Assembly (NCBI GenBank): GCA_963731125.1
Contig: CAVSVP010000007.1
Location: forward strand, 124,001 to 188,000
Length of the DNA stretch: 64,000 bases
DNA from: CAVSVP01 sp963731125
GTDB lineage: Bacteria; Pseudomonadota; Gammaproteobacteria; Competibacterales; Competibacteraceae
Direction of reading: 5' to 3'
Shown: in pieces, positions 9,009-17,050 of the stretch
Layout of the letters: every line of letters begins with the position of its first letter
Numbering within the stretch: position 1 is the first letter of the stretch
Notes under the pieces: model-generated
Databases searched by the model: none
Seen by the model: the letters and a program-made list of their open reading frames with translations, nothing else
Told to the model about the DNA's origin: nothing
Position numbers and translations under genes: made by a program

Positions 9009-9269
9009 TTAGAGGGGCGTGTAGGCTGGTAACAGCCTTGTGGGCCAGCAACGGCCCCCGCCTACTCGGTACAACGCCAGCCTCCGCACTGCTGAAGCCG
9101 TATGAGCGTCACTCGCGTTTTAGGACTATCCCTTAACCTGGGTGGGAATGCTTAATGAAGCATGGAAGACGGTTACCTTAATGTCTCAACCTCGTCTACT
9201 GCAGCACATAAGATGATGATGCGGCCATGTTCGACCATTTTAAATTATTAGCTCCCCTGGTAAACTTTT

Positions 9270-9863
9270 ATGACCACAGACGCAGAACTGGAATTAAAAC
9301 AACAACAAGCCAATTTCCTTATTCACGCCTTTGCGATTGCCCATGGTTCCGTAGCGTTTCTATTAGCCAATACGGTGATTTTGGATGGTCCGATTTTGGC
9401 GGGACTCACCGTATGGATGATCCAGAAACTAGGAAAGATTTACGATAAGGAAGAGGTTAACGGTTATCAAGTGTTTTGGAATATCTTTGCTTATGTTTCA
9501 GGAACTTGGTTAACTTCGAGGGCTTTATTTTTTATTCCCGTATTAGGTAACTGGGCCAGTGCAGCTGCAACGATGCTGATCACTGAAACGATTGGTTGGG
9601 CTTGTATTATTATATTTTCAAATGATCTTGATCCTGCTAATATCCCAAAAAATCAATGGAGAAAGATTATTAAAAAAGCTAGGAGAGAGGGAAAGAAGAG
9701 TAATCAAGAAAACAAAAAAGTGCTTAATAAAGCGACTACAGATGAAAAGAATAAACTAAAAACCATCGGTGAGAAATTAAGGAATGATAGTATTTCCGAC
9801 AAAGAAAAAGAAGAACTGCTTAATTCGCTTACTAAAATGTATGAAGATATAAAGAACAGGTAA
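9270..9863 (+). CDS. DUF697-like membrane protein with charged tail
   Basis: The 197-residue protein starts hydrophilic, then has three or four hydrophobic stretches between about residues 18 and 120. The arrangement ILAGLTVWMIQKLGKIYDKE ... FFIPVLGNWASAAATMLITE ... IGWACIIIF resembles the DUF697/YcjF membrane domain, which often accompanies Era-like GTPases. No GTPase domain is present here. Residues 125-197 are a strongly charged, Lys/Glu-rich probable coiled coil. Codon use is AT-richer than in the housekeeping genes, suggesting acquisition. It is the first gene after the mobile-element stack. Function unknown; the family match is moderate. Confidence 0.7.
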   Translation: MTTDAELELKQQQANFLIHAFAIAHGSVAFLLANTVILDGPILAGLTVWMIQKLGKIYDKEEVNGYQVFWNIFAYVSGTWLTSRALFFIPVLGNWASAAATMLITETIGWACIIIFSNDLDPANIPKNQWRKIIKKARREGKKSNQENKKVLNKATTDEKNKLKTIGEKLRNDSISDKEKEELLNSLTKMYEDIKNR

Positions 9864-9945
9864 GCCGTTGAAATTTAGCTAACGCCAGACTAAGAAAAAC
9901 CCTATCATTTGATTGAATCTTTTTAGAATCTAAGGAGTAAGTTGT

Positions 9946-10383
9946 ATGCGTAATCTTATCGTTGCGCTCATCATCGTGATTGCAATCATAATCGGCGTTG
10001 GATTTTATTTGGATTGGTTTGGTGTCTCAAGTACGGATTCAGGTTCCGAGACAGATGTCAATATAACCATCGATAGAGCGAAGATGGAAGAAGATACCCG
10101 CAGGGCGACCGAACAAGCCAGAGAGGTGGGCGCAGCCGTCACTGAAAAGGCTAAGGAAATGGGTAGCGAAATCACTGAGAAAGCCAAGGAAATAGGTGGA
10201 ACTATTACCGAAAAAACAGCTGACGAAACTATCCAAAAGACGGAACAAGAAGGGGCTCGGGCAACTGAAACAACCAAGAAAACTGTCGAAGAAGCCGTTG
10301 AGCAACACAAGGAAACCGCAAGCGAGACCACTGAACAGTCCAGCGACGTCGGTGGACAATCTGAGGAGAAAGTGGCTCAGTAG
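9946..10383 (+). CDS. Membrane-anchored TEKAKE-repeat (LEA/apolipoprotein-like) protein
   Basis: The 145-residue protein begins with a single transmembrane segment (LIVALIIVIAIIIGVGFYLD) followed by about 110 residues of amphipathic repeats such as VTEKAKEMGSEITEKAKEIG, with similar 11-residue periodicity down to the C-terminus. Such repeats form long amphipathic helices, as in late-embryogenesis or stress-protective proteins and lipid-binding apolipoproteins. A ribosome-binding site (AAGGAG) lies just upstream of the ATG. It is in the same direction as its neighbours with gaps under 100 bases. A role at the membrane in stress or envelope stability is inference only. Confidence 0.8.
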   Translation: MRNLIVALIIVIAIIIGVGFYLDWFGVSSTDSGSETDVNITIDRAKMEEDTRRATEQAREVGAAVTEKAKEMGSEITEKAKEIGGTITEKTADETIQKTEQEGARATETTKKTVEEAVEQHKETASETTEQSSDVGGQSEEKVAQ

Positions 10384-10449
10384 TTTTTGCTGCTAGATAA
10401 TATTTTTATGCTGATTCAACATCAAACAAATTTTCAACAGAGAGGTTGA

Positions 10450-11244
10450 ATGGCACTTACTACGCACATACTGCTGATGCCGCAATGGCTGTCCGTATCT
10501 CTTTTAGTAGGAGTTACGGTAGCTTTTTCAATTGCAGGGTTTATGATAGTCCACTTTTTGGTGCCTGCACAAGTCAGGCAAATTCATAATGACGTGGCGG
10601 GCTTCGTTTTTGCAACTCTAGGGGTTACTTACGGAGTACTTCTAGCGTTTGTGGTTTTCGTCGTCTGGGACCAATATAACGAAGCTAAGGAATATATGGA
10701 AAATGAGGACAGTGCATTGCTTGCGCTGTATCAGAATATCGATCAGTACCCGGACAGGGCAACTGCCACTTTAATGAAAGAAGCGTTGTTGGAATATGTG
10801 CATGCCGAAGCTGAAAAGCACGCTCAACGGAGACGGGGTATGCAATTTAACGCTGATAAGTTCGAGGTAATGGAAAAGCTGTGGAACGGAGTGGAGACGG
10901 TTTCACCACAAAACGACCATGAAAAAATTCTTTATCAAGAGATTCTATCCATACTCAGCGATTTAGCTAAGTATAGGAGTCTGCGCGTGCAAGCTGGACA
11001 GGAAAGATTGCCCGGTGTGATTTGGGTAGCATTGATAGGAGGAGGCATCGTGACTATCGGATTTACCTGCCTGTTTGGGACGAAATACGTATGGGCACAC
11101 ATTATTATAATGTCCCTACTTTCCTCTCTCATTGCCATTGTGATTTATGTGATTGTTGAACTGAATTATCCCTCCTTAGGGGTTGTGAGTATTTCACTTC
11201 CCGAAGGGTATCGGACTCTTGTTGAACTGACCGATTCTTCGTAG
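10450..11244 (+). CDS. DUF4239 (bestrophin-like) membrane protein
   Basis: The 264-residue protein has two N-terminal transmembrane segments, the second in HNDVAGFVFATLGVTYGVLL, then a soluble helical middle part (VWDQYNEAKEYMENEDSALL...) and two further membrane segments near residues 195-240. This is the layout of the DUF4239 family, where the conserved VAGFVFATLGVTYGVLLAF-type block is diagnostic. Function in this family is not established; a distant relation to bestrophin-like channels has been proposed. It follows the repeat protein by 66 bases and may share a transcript with it. Confidence 0.85.
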   Translation: MALTTHILLMPQWLSVSLLVGVTVAFSIAGFMIVHFLVPAQVRQIHNDVAGFVFATLGVTYGVLLAFVVFVVWDQYNEAKEYMENEDSALLALYQNIDQYPDRATATLMKEALLEYVHAEAEKHAQRRRGMQFNADKFEVMEKLWNGVETVSPQNDHEKILYQEILSILSDLAKYRSLRVQAGQERLPGVIWVALIGGGIVTIGFTCLFGTKYVWAHIIIMSLLSSLIAIVIYVIVELNYPSLGVVSISLPEGYRTLVELTDSS

Positions 11245-11329
11245 ACGATTTCATTTTAAGAATGTTATTGGTTCGAATTCCGAGGATGGTCAGTCCATTG
11301 AATAGCGTCAGCTATTGATCATATAAAAC

Positions 11330-12124
11330 ATGAAACAAGCGACATTAGTGTCTCTTTATGACAAGAAACCAGACGATTTACTCACACTGATTCAAGAATC
11401 TCAGACAATAATTAGTGAGATGCTTGGAGTGCATTTCGCTGCCTACAATATTGAACAAATCCATGCGACAATTGTTGGTCTCGAACGGAGGGAGGATAAA
11501 CCATCTCAATATTACAACCGCAATTTCTGGCGTTTGCGGCAACATAACGCAGTGATGGATTTAAAGGGTTTTTTAAATTTTTTGCGTCTCTACAACCACT
11601 TTCCTTTAAAAATTCAGATTGCCGGTTTTCAAAATAGACAATATTCTTTTACAAGCCGTTGTGAAACACCATATAAACGATCCTTTACTATCCAGGGGGA
11701 AAACGTTGTCATCATGGGTTGGCCTATACACATAAAAAGCCAACGCATTGCTTTTTCTTTCACCAATGAGTTGTTTTCAGAGACCCAGCTTTATCCCAAA
11801 ACCCTCGATAACCTCCGCCGCACTGCCCAAGATTTTAATATCCTCCATGCCTATCATCGGGAACCGACTGCCGTCGACAACGATTTTTATTTTCGGATCG
11901 GTATGCTTCGCGATCCAGCGGCGCTACGCATTGATGTCGTGAATGATGTCAGTCATCGAGTCCGGGAATACTTAAGCCGGAGGTCACCTGTAGTAGTGGA
12001 AATTAGGCACAGTGATCTTTACGTTGTAACTTATAGGGACGAAAGATTGCCGAAAGGCACGCCTTGCTATGCGCTTGACGATGTTCAAGTCACCGAGGAA
12101 TTTCTTTGCCATTGCTATCAATGA
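11330..12124 (+). CDS. Uncharacterised protein, possible 2H-phosphoesterase fold
   Basis: The 264-residue soluble protein has no signal peptide. An early HATI motif (about residues 45-48, in EQIHATIVGLE) looks like the HxT motif of 2H phosphoesterases (LigT/2'-5' RNA ligase superfamily). A second candidate is less clear: RHSDLYVVTYRDE near residue 225 has a His followed by Ser-Asp-Leu rather than the usual His-x-Thr/Ser. The middle part (YSFTSRCETPYKRSF, VIMGWPI) is not recognised. It is followed by DUF1289 and DUF2889 genes. The enzyme class is a guess; existence of the gene is well supported by frame length and context. Confidence 0.6.
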   Translation: MKQATLVSLYDKKPDDLLTLIQESQTIISEMLGVHFAAYNIEQIHATIVGLERREDKPSQYYNRNFWRLRQHNAVMDLKGFLNFLRLYNHFPLKIQIAGFQNRQYSFTSRCETPYKRSFTIQGENVVIMGWPIHIKSQRIAFSFTNELFSETQLYPKTLDNLRRTAQDFNILHAYHREPTAVDNDFYFRIGMLRDPAALRIDVVNDVSHRVREYLSRRSPVVVEIRHSDLYVVTYRDERLPKGTPCYALDDVQVTEEFLCHCYQ

Positions 12125-12269
12125 TGTCAAGAAACGACTTGGTTTCACCGCCGGCAGTGGCAGTATCTGCTGCAGTGCAGTATCATTGAAGTCAGCACCG
12201 ACGTTTACCAAAGGTGACAGTTGTAAACGCCGGTTTTTTCATGTCGGCAATAAATACGTCATATCTGTT

Positions 12270-12467
12270 ATGAGCAAGCAAGATCCTCTTTCCCCTTGTA
12301 TTGGTGTCTGTACCCTTAATCCTAACACCCAGTTGTGTGACGGGTGTTTGCGCACGATGGATGAAATTGCGGCGTGGGCACAGTATTCCTCTCAGGAGAA
12401 ACGTGAGGTACGCGCTAAACTCGAGGAACGCTATAAACACCTTGTGGTAGATTCACACGGCAATTGA
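12270..12467 (+). CDS. DUF1289 Cys-rich small protein
   Basis: The 65-residue protein starting MSKQDPLSPCIGVCTLN matches the DUF1289 family: the PCIGVCxLN...LCDGCLRT core has four Cys in a CxxxC...CxxC arrangement that suggests a small metal-binding knuckle, followed by a conserved E-I-xxW helix (MDEIAAWAQYSSQEKR). I chose the ATG at 12270 because the family starts just before the Cys block; the open frame extends further upstream without homology. Function is unknown in the family. Confidence 0.85.
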   Translation: MSKQDPLSPCIGVCTLNPNTQLCDGCLRTMDEIAAWAQYSSQEKREVRAKLEERYKHLVVDSHGN

Positions 12468-12501
12468 GCGTTCTACCGGTTCCGGTATTGGAGAATGGTA
12501 T

Positions 12502-13080
12502 ATGCCTCTATCTAAACCCAAAGCACACCGCAAGCTTCTGCATACCCGCACGGTTAAGTGCTATGGTTATGAGCGGGAAGACGGCCTCTGGGACATCGAA
12601 GGTCATATGACCGACATTAAGACTTATAGCTTTCCCAATCAGGACCGGGGCGGGGAGATCCGGGCCGGTGAACCGCTGCATAGTATGTGGATGCGCTTGA
12701 CATTAGATGGCGAATTGCGGATTCATGATGCTGAGGCAAGCACCGACTGGGCACCTTTCCATCTTTGTCCGGCCATTGTCGGACGCTATCAGCAACTGAT
12801 CGGTTTGCAAATCCGTCCTGGTTGGAACCTTAAGATCCGGCAGTTATTCAACGGCATTAACAGTTGCACGCATCTCACTGAACTCCTGGGACCCATGGCT
12901 ACCACCGCTCTGCAGACCATTCATCCTAAGCGAAAAAGTGAACGACAGCCAAAGCCAGGTGATCAAGAGCAGCCTCGCATTATCGACAGTTGCCATGCGT
13001 TAAGCAGCGCCGGTGAAGTCGTCAGGCAACACTGGCCACAGTTTTACAAGGGTAAGGACAAACGCGCGGTTAACGAATAA
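12502..13080 (+). CDS. DUF2889 domain protein
   Basis: The 192-residue soluble protein has the DUF2889 signature: RTVKCYGYEREDGLWDIEGH, then SMWMRLTLDGELRIHDAEAS and the GINSCTHLTELLGPMATTAL block with a conserved Cys-Thr-His. The function of this family is not established; it is often found near acyl-CoA or aromatic catabolism genes, and here a CaiB-type CoA-transferase and an acyl-CoA synthetase follow within 1-2 kb. The start is ATG, 34 bases after the DUF1289 stop. The C-terminal 45 residues (ERQPKPGDQEQPR...) are less conserved. Confidence 0.85.
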   Translation: MPLSKPKAHRKLLHTRTVKCYGYEREDGLWDIEGHMTDIKTYSFPNQDRGGEIRAGEPLHSMWMRLTLDGELRIHDAEASTDWAPFHLCPAIVGRYQQLIGLQIRPGWNLKIRQLFNGINSCTHLTELLGPMATTALQTIHPKRKSERQPKPGDQEQPRIIDSCHALSSAGEVVRQHWPQFYKGKDKRAVNE

Positions 13081-13091
13081 CGTTAGGCTGC

Positions 13092-13245
13092 CAACTTAAG
13101 GCGGAAGATGTCAGACGCCACATTACTTCTACCTGTAGGAGCGAGCTTGCTCACGATTGAGGCGGCGGGCATCAGGGTTAGTTCGCGAGCAACCTCGCTC
13201 CTACAAAATAGCTTGTAAAGTGTTCCGGCTAAAGTGGATACCCTA
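13092..13245 (-). repeat. Long REP/MITE-like repeat, copy A
   Basis: The core is a palindrome built from TAGGAGCGAGCTTGCTC-type arms (about 13134-13204), typical of REP-like elements. Outside the core the similarity to the copy at 46608-46756 continues, in opposite orientation: GGTATCCACTTTAGCC is shared exactly at one edge and GTGGCGTCT at the other. The repeat unit is therefore about 150 bp, longer than a simple REP. It has no gene of its own. Confidence 0.8.
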
Positions 13246-13342
13246 ACTTTTTTAGGTTTCCTCTGGTCTCTTTTCCGGGCTTGCAAGAAGCTCTTTCGTC
13301 GACAAAACCGCGTGGCGGCCAAATCCGCTCACTGCGGAATTG

Positions 13343-13828
13343 TCATTGGGATTCCGACTCACCCGGAGGTCTGGTTAATTCCCAAGTTCCGACTGTCTCG
13401 CCCTGTGTTTCCGCGCCGACGACTCTGGCAGTGCCTTCCTCAGCGACGACTGGCTGTTTAGCAAGCAGTAGTTTACGAATATAAGCTCTTCTCACCTGCA
13501 GCAACTCCCTTTTGACGTCCATATGCTGTTGCTGGGCAGCCAGATGATCAGCCGCTGCCTCGGATAACAGCACAGCTTTTTCTGGTTTATCCCTGTCACT
13601 CGCAAATTGATATTCTTCTTGTAGCTTCTCAAAATCCGCTTGCGTTGTCGCCCTTTGATTAGCGGCGGAGATTTCTTGTGCCTGGAGTGTCCTCAGATTG
13701 TCTTCCAAAGTTTCTACCGTCCAAGCTGAATAATCCACCTCGTCAACTTTGGGCTGACTGGTACAGGCACTCCCCATGATGACGATAGACATTATTAAAA
13801 TAGTCCCAAAAACCCAATTGACTCTCAC
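13343..13828 (-). CDS. Putative lipoprotein with coiled-coil
   Basis: The 161-residue protein starts with a hydrophobic signal (VFGTILIMSIVIMGSAC) whose Cys at about residue 22 fits a loose lipobox. Residues 35-130 are helical and Gln/Glu/Ala-rich (DNLRTLQAQEISAANQRATT), suggesting a coiled coil. No enzyme motif is visible. It would be a periplasm-facing anchored protein. It is transcribed away from the downstream CaiB gene, with which it shares a 135-base divergent intergenic region. Confidence 0.75.
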   Translation of the reverse strand: MRVNWVFGTILIMSIVIMGSACTSQPKVDEVDYSAWTVETLEDNLRTLQAQEISAANQRATTQADFEKLQEEYQFASDRDKPEKAVLLSEAAADHLAAQQQHMDVKRELLQVRRAYIRKLLLAKQPVVAEEGTARVVGAETQGETVGTWELTRPPGESESQ

Positions 13829-13962
13829 TGTTTGTCTCCTGTACTGCCTACGATATATGACTATGTTCTAGAATTTTCAGTATGCTGTCTATGTGCTACA
13901 TAAAATTCTACCTTGACCTTAACCGAGTCCTTGTTCAGGACAGGGGGAGCAGGTGATATACC

Positions 13963-15144
13963 ATGCGCGCAAAGCCCTTACACAATATAACCGTTTTAGA
14001 TCTCACACGACTGCTGCCCGGTCCATTAGCGACTTTACATTTGGCCGATATGGGGGCTAATGTGATCAAAATTGAAGACCCCAACGTCGGCGACTATGCT
14101 CGCACTTTGGGCGCTAAGGCCAATGCTAATGCGTGGTTATTTCTCTTGGTCAACCGTAATAAGCGAGGGCTACGACTGGATCTCAAACAGTCGGCCGGGC
14201 GTGAAATATTCCTAACTCTCACCAGGAAGGCGGATGTCATCGTGGAAAGCTTTCGTCCCGGCGTAATGGACAAACTCGGTGTAGGCTACGAAGCCGTTCG
14301 CGCCGCCAATCCCCGCATCGTTTACTGCGCCATCACCGGCTATGGTCAGACGGGTCCTTACCGAGAAAAAGCCGGCCATGATTTAAATTATTGTGCCTAT
14401 GCCGGCATCAGTGAGCAAATCGGCACACCGGATGGCACACCAGCTATTCCCAATTTCCAGATCGGCGATCTGTTAGGCGGTTCACTAAGCGCTGTAATGG
14501 GTATTTTGGCTGCCGTTATCGATGCTCAATACAGTGGCATTGGCCGCTATATAGACATAGCCATGGCCGATTGCGCTTTAGCGCATACGCTCTTTCCGCT
14601 AATTAGTCAACAGGCGTTTGGGCGAACCCTGCCTCGGGGCCAGGACTTCCTGTCTGGCGCGCTGCCCTGCTACAGTGTCTACGAAGCGGCCGATGGACAC
14701 TATATGGCAGTCGCAGCTCTCGAGAAAAAGTTCTGGACGCGCTGCTGTCAAACTTTGCAGCGCCCTGATTTAGTCCAGCACCACCTCGTGTTCGGAACCG
14801 AAGCCCATAAGGTGCGCACTGAATTAGCTGCCATTTTTAAATCCCAGCCTCAGTCTCATTGGATTGCCATCTTCGACAAGGTCGACTGCTGTGTAACACC
14901 ACTGCTCAATATGAGCGAGGCCATGGAAAATGCACAATTCAAGGCGCGGGAAATGTTCATTACGACCAACTCTCCGTTGGAAAAATCAGTGACACAATTT
15001 GCCTTTCCCATTAAGTTCAGTGACTTCACTTTTACCATTGAGCGCGAGGCGCCCATGCCCGGAGAGCATAGTACAGAAATTCTCTCAGAGGCAGGCTTTA
15101 CTGCCGAACAAATTGCCGCTATGAGGGCGGCTGGCGTGATTTAG
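13963..15144 (+). CDS. CaiB/BaiF family CoA-transferase
   Basis: The 393-residue protein is a class III CoA-transferase of the CaiB/BaiF/alpha-methylacyl-CoA racemase family. Visible family features are LDLTRLLPGPLATLHLADMGA at the N-terminus, VIVESFRPGVMDKLGVGYE, ITGYGQTGPYREKAGHDLNY and a conserved Asp in FQIGDLLGGSLSAVMG, the expected position of the catalytic carboxylate. Such enzymes move CoA between carboxylic acids, or epimerise 2-methylacyl-CoA. The acyl-CoA synthetase 104 bases downstream on the same strand suggests joint activation of a carboxylic acid. The substrate cannot be read from the sequence. Confidence 0.92.
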   Translation: MRAKPLHNITVLDLTRLLPGPLATLHLADMGANVIKIEDPNVGDYARTLGAKANANAWLFLLVNRNKRGLRLDLKQSAGREIFLTLTRKADVIVESFRPGVMDKLGVGYEAVRAANPRIVYCAITGYGQTGPYREKAGHDLNYCAYAGISEQIGTPDGTPAIPNFQIGDLLGGSLSAVMGILAAVIDAQYSGIGRYIDIAMADCALAHTLFPLISQQAFGRTLPRGQDFLSGALPCYSVYEAADGHYMAVAALEKKFWTRCCQTLQRPDLVQHHLVFGTEAHKVRTELAAIFKSQPQSHWIAIFDKVDCCVTPLLNMSEAMENAQFKAREMFITTNSPLEKSVTQFAFPIKFSDFTFTIEREAPMPGEHSTEILSEAGFTAEQIAAMRAAGVI

Positions 15145-15248
15145 CGTAGTTGCCAAGTATGACTGTGTGCTTTTTGTGGTTTCTAAGTATGTTTTTTCTT
15201 GCCGTTAGGGTTATGCTTAGCAGAATAACGCAGTAACAAGTATAACTC

Positions 15249-17021
15249 ATGATGGCCAGAACTGTTTTCGACTTACTTGAACACACTGTCCAGCACTTCG
15301 GTGAGCGACCTGCGCTAAGGGTTAAACAACAAGGCGAGTGGCAAACCCTTAACTGGTGCGACTACCGGGAGCAAGTCATGCAGGTAGGCCGGGGACTTAT
15401 GGAGTTGGGTCTCGAACCTGGTCAAGCAGTCATTATCATGAGTTCCAATCGTCCCGAATGGTTTTTCACCCATTTGGGCGCCATGGCTGCCGGCGGCATA
15501 CCGACCGGCATCTACACGTCTAACAGCGCCGCCCAATGCCATTGTATCGCCAAACATGCCGAAGCGGCTATCGCAGTCGTGGAAAATATCCATTACCTTG
15601 AAATATTACTGAGCTTTCGGTATGCGCTTCCCAAACTCAAAACCATTGTTTTGCTGGAGGGAGAAACTGCCATGAAGCATGTTTATTCGTGGCAGGTGCT
15701 GCTGGCGTTGGGTAGACAAGTACCTGAGGCAAAACTTAAGCAGCAGATTGCGATTCAGGAGCCCGACAGCCTATGCAGTTTTCTCTATACCTCGGGTACG
15801 ACAGGTTCTCCCAAGGCGGTGATGCTTAGCCATCGTAATATTGTCTGGAGCGTCAAGACCATCGTAGCGACTTACCCAGTCGGTCCCGACGATAATGTGC
15901 TCAGTTACTTACCGTTGAGTCACATGGCGGAGCAGATGGTTTCTCTTTATCTGCCCCTTGCCGTGGGTAGCTGCACCTGGTTTGCCGAAAGCTTCGATAC
16001 CCTGCAATATAACCTTCGTGAAGTACGTCCTCAGATTTTCTTTGCGGTGCCAAGGGTATGGGAAAAAATCCAGGTGGCTGTGCACATGGCCATCCAGCAA
16101 CAAAACCCGGGGATTAGAAAGTGGTTGGTTACCAAGGCGCACCGGCTCGGACTGCGTAATGGCTACGCTCAGCAACGGCGCCATCGTAAGCCATTATTCT
16201 TTGGCCTCGCCCGGCGGCTGGTGTTGCGCAAGATTCGTGAACAACTGGGACTAGACCGGGCACGTCTTTGCTTTTCAAGCGCAGCGCCCATTGCGCTCTC
16301 TACGCTGGAGTTTTTCCTTAGGCTGGATATACCCATTCTGGAAATTTATGGAATGAGCGAATGCACAGGCCCGGCGACTTTTTCTACTCCCCGCCATTAC
16401 CGAACCGGAAAGTCGGGTATTCCGCTTCCCGGTACCGAAGTCAGGATTGCCGAAGACGGAGAAATCTTGATCCGAGGCCCCCATGTGTTTTTGGGCTACT
16501 ATAAAAATGAAGAGGCAACTCATGCCGCTTTAGATGAGGAGGGCTGGCTTTATTCAGGCGATATCGGTACTCTGGATGCCAAAGGTTTTCTGACGGTCAC
16601 CGACCGTAAAAAAGAGTTGATCATTACCTCCAGCGGCCAAAACGTCGCCCCTCAGTTATTGGAAATAAAGCTAAAAACGATTCCCGGTGTGGCTCAGGCT
16701 GTGGTGATGGGTGACAGCCGGAACTACCTGGCGGCGCTACTGGTGCTGGACCCGGCCCAAATTCCCTACGTGGCCAGACTCGCTGGGAGCCGGGCACAAT
16801 ATGTGGAGGAGGCCATACAGTGCCCCTACTTTAAGGCACATTTACAGCAGCAAGTGATTGCCCTTAATCGGGAGGTATTACGCCAGGAAATCATTCAACG
16901 CATTGCGCTGCTGCCTAATGAATTCACCGTCGCCGGCGGCGAGTTGACGCCGACGCATAAGCTGAAACGGCAAGTTATCTACCAAAAGTATACTGCTGTT
17001 ATCGCAGAGCTTTATCGCTAG
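15249..17021 (+). CDS. Long-chain acyl-CoA synthetase (AMP-forming)
   Basis: The 590-residue protein is an ANL-superfamily ligase of the long-chain FadD15/FAA type. The AMP-binding loop is YTSGTTGSPKAVMLSH (about residues 177-192), followed by the adenine site YGMSECTG, the ribose-binding GWLYSGDIG, the hinge TDRKKELIITSSGQ and NVAP. Family members activate fatty acids with ATP and CoA. The protein has no signal peptide and would be cytoplasmic or membrane-peripheral. It follows a CoA-transferase gene and is followed after 29 bases by mraZ in the same direction. Confidence 0.93.
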   Translation: MMARTVFDLLEHTVQHFGERPALRVKQQGEWQTLNWCDYREQVMQVGRGLMELGLEPGQAVIIMSSNRPEWFFTHLGAMAAGGIPTGIYTSNSAAQCHCIAKHAEAAIAVVENIHYLEILLSFRYALPKLKTIVLLEGETAMKHVYSWQVLLALGRQVPEAKLKQQIAIQEPDSLCSFLYTSGTTGSPKAVMLSHRNIVWSVKTIVATYPVGPDDNVLSYLPLSHMAEQMVSLYLPLAVGSCTWFAESFDTLQYNLREVRPQIFFAVPRVWEKIQVAVHMAIQQQNPGIRKWLVTKAHRLGLRNGYAQQRRHRKPLFFGLARRLVLRKIREQLGLDRARLCFSSAAPIALSTLEFFLRLDIPILEIYGMSECTGPATFSTPRHYRTGKSGIPLPGTEVRIAEDGEILIRGPHVFLGYYKNEEATHAALDEEGWLYSGDIGTLDAKGFLTVTDRKKELIITSSGQNVAPQLLEIKLKTIPGVAQAVVMGDSRNYLAALLVLDPAQIPYVARLAGSRAQYVEEAIQCPYFKAHLQQQVIALNREVLRQEIIQRIALLPNEFTVAGGELTPTHKLKRQVIYQKYTAVIAELYR

Positions 17022-17050
17022 GTTGCCGAATTTTTCGTTGGTCTAAGGGA

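Larger units (their letters stand above)
4918..9065 (+). mobile_element. Group II intron (HNH-type), split by a transposon
   Basis: The 3' part is clear: an intron-encoded reverse transcriptase/maturase at 7294-8967, a 34-nt domain V at 8975-9008 and a stem resembling domain VI ending near 9065 in ...CCTAC. Upstream, 5026-5340 and 7160-7293 look like domain I-III ribozyme sequence (for example GGTAAGCCCGTAGCCCTGCC near 5277). The two blocks become contiguous when the 5341-7150 transposon and one copy of its duplication are removed. The 5' splice site is not fixed: candidates are GTGAG near 4919 and GTGCG at 5026. Without the transposon the intron would be about 2.2 kb, a normal size. It lies just downstream of an IS1 remnant. 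Confidence 0.75.

Noticed and set aside
10005..10359. Minus-strand frames opposite the TEKAKE-repeat gene
   Set aside because: Ser/Val/Phe-rich sequences are mirror images of the repeat; the plus-strand gene has a ribosome-binding site and a membrane anchor.
13083..13322. Minus-strand 79-residue frame over the REP/MITE repeat
   Set aside because: Its sequence is translated repeat; the second repeat copy at 46608 gives a similar chance frame (SELARELTLMP).
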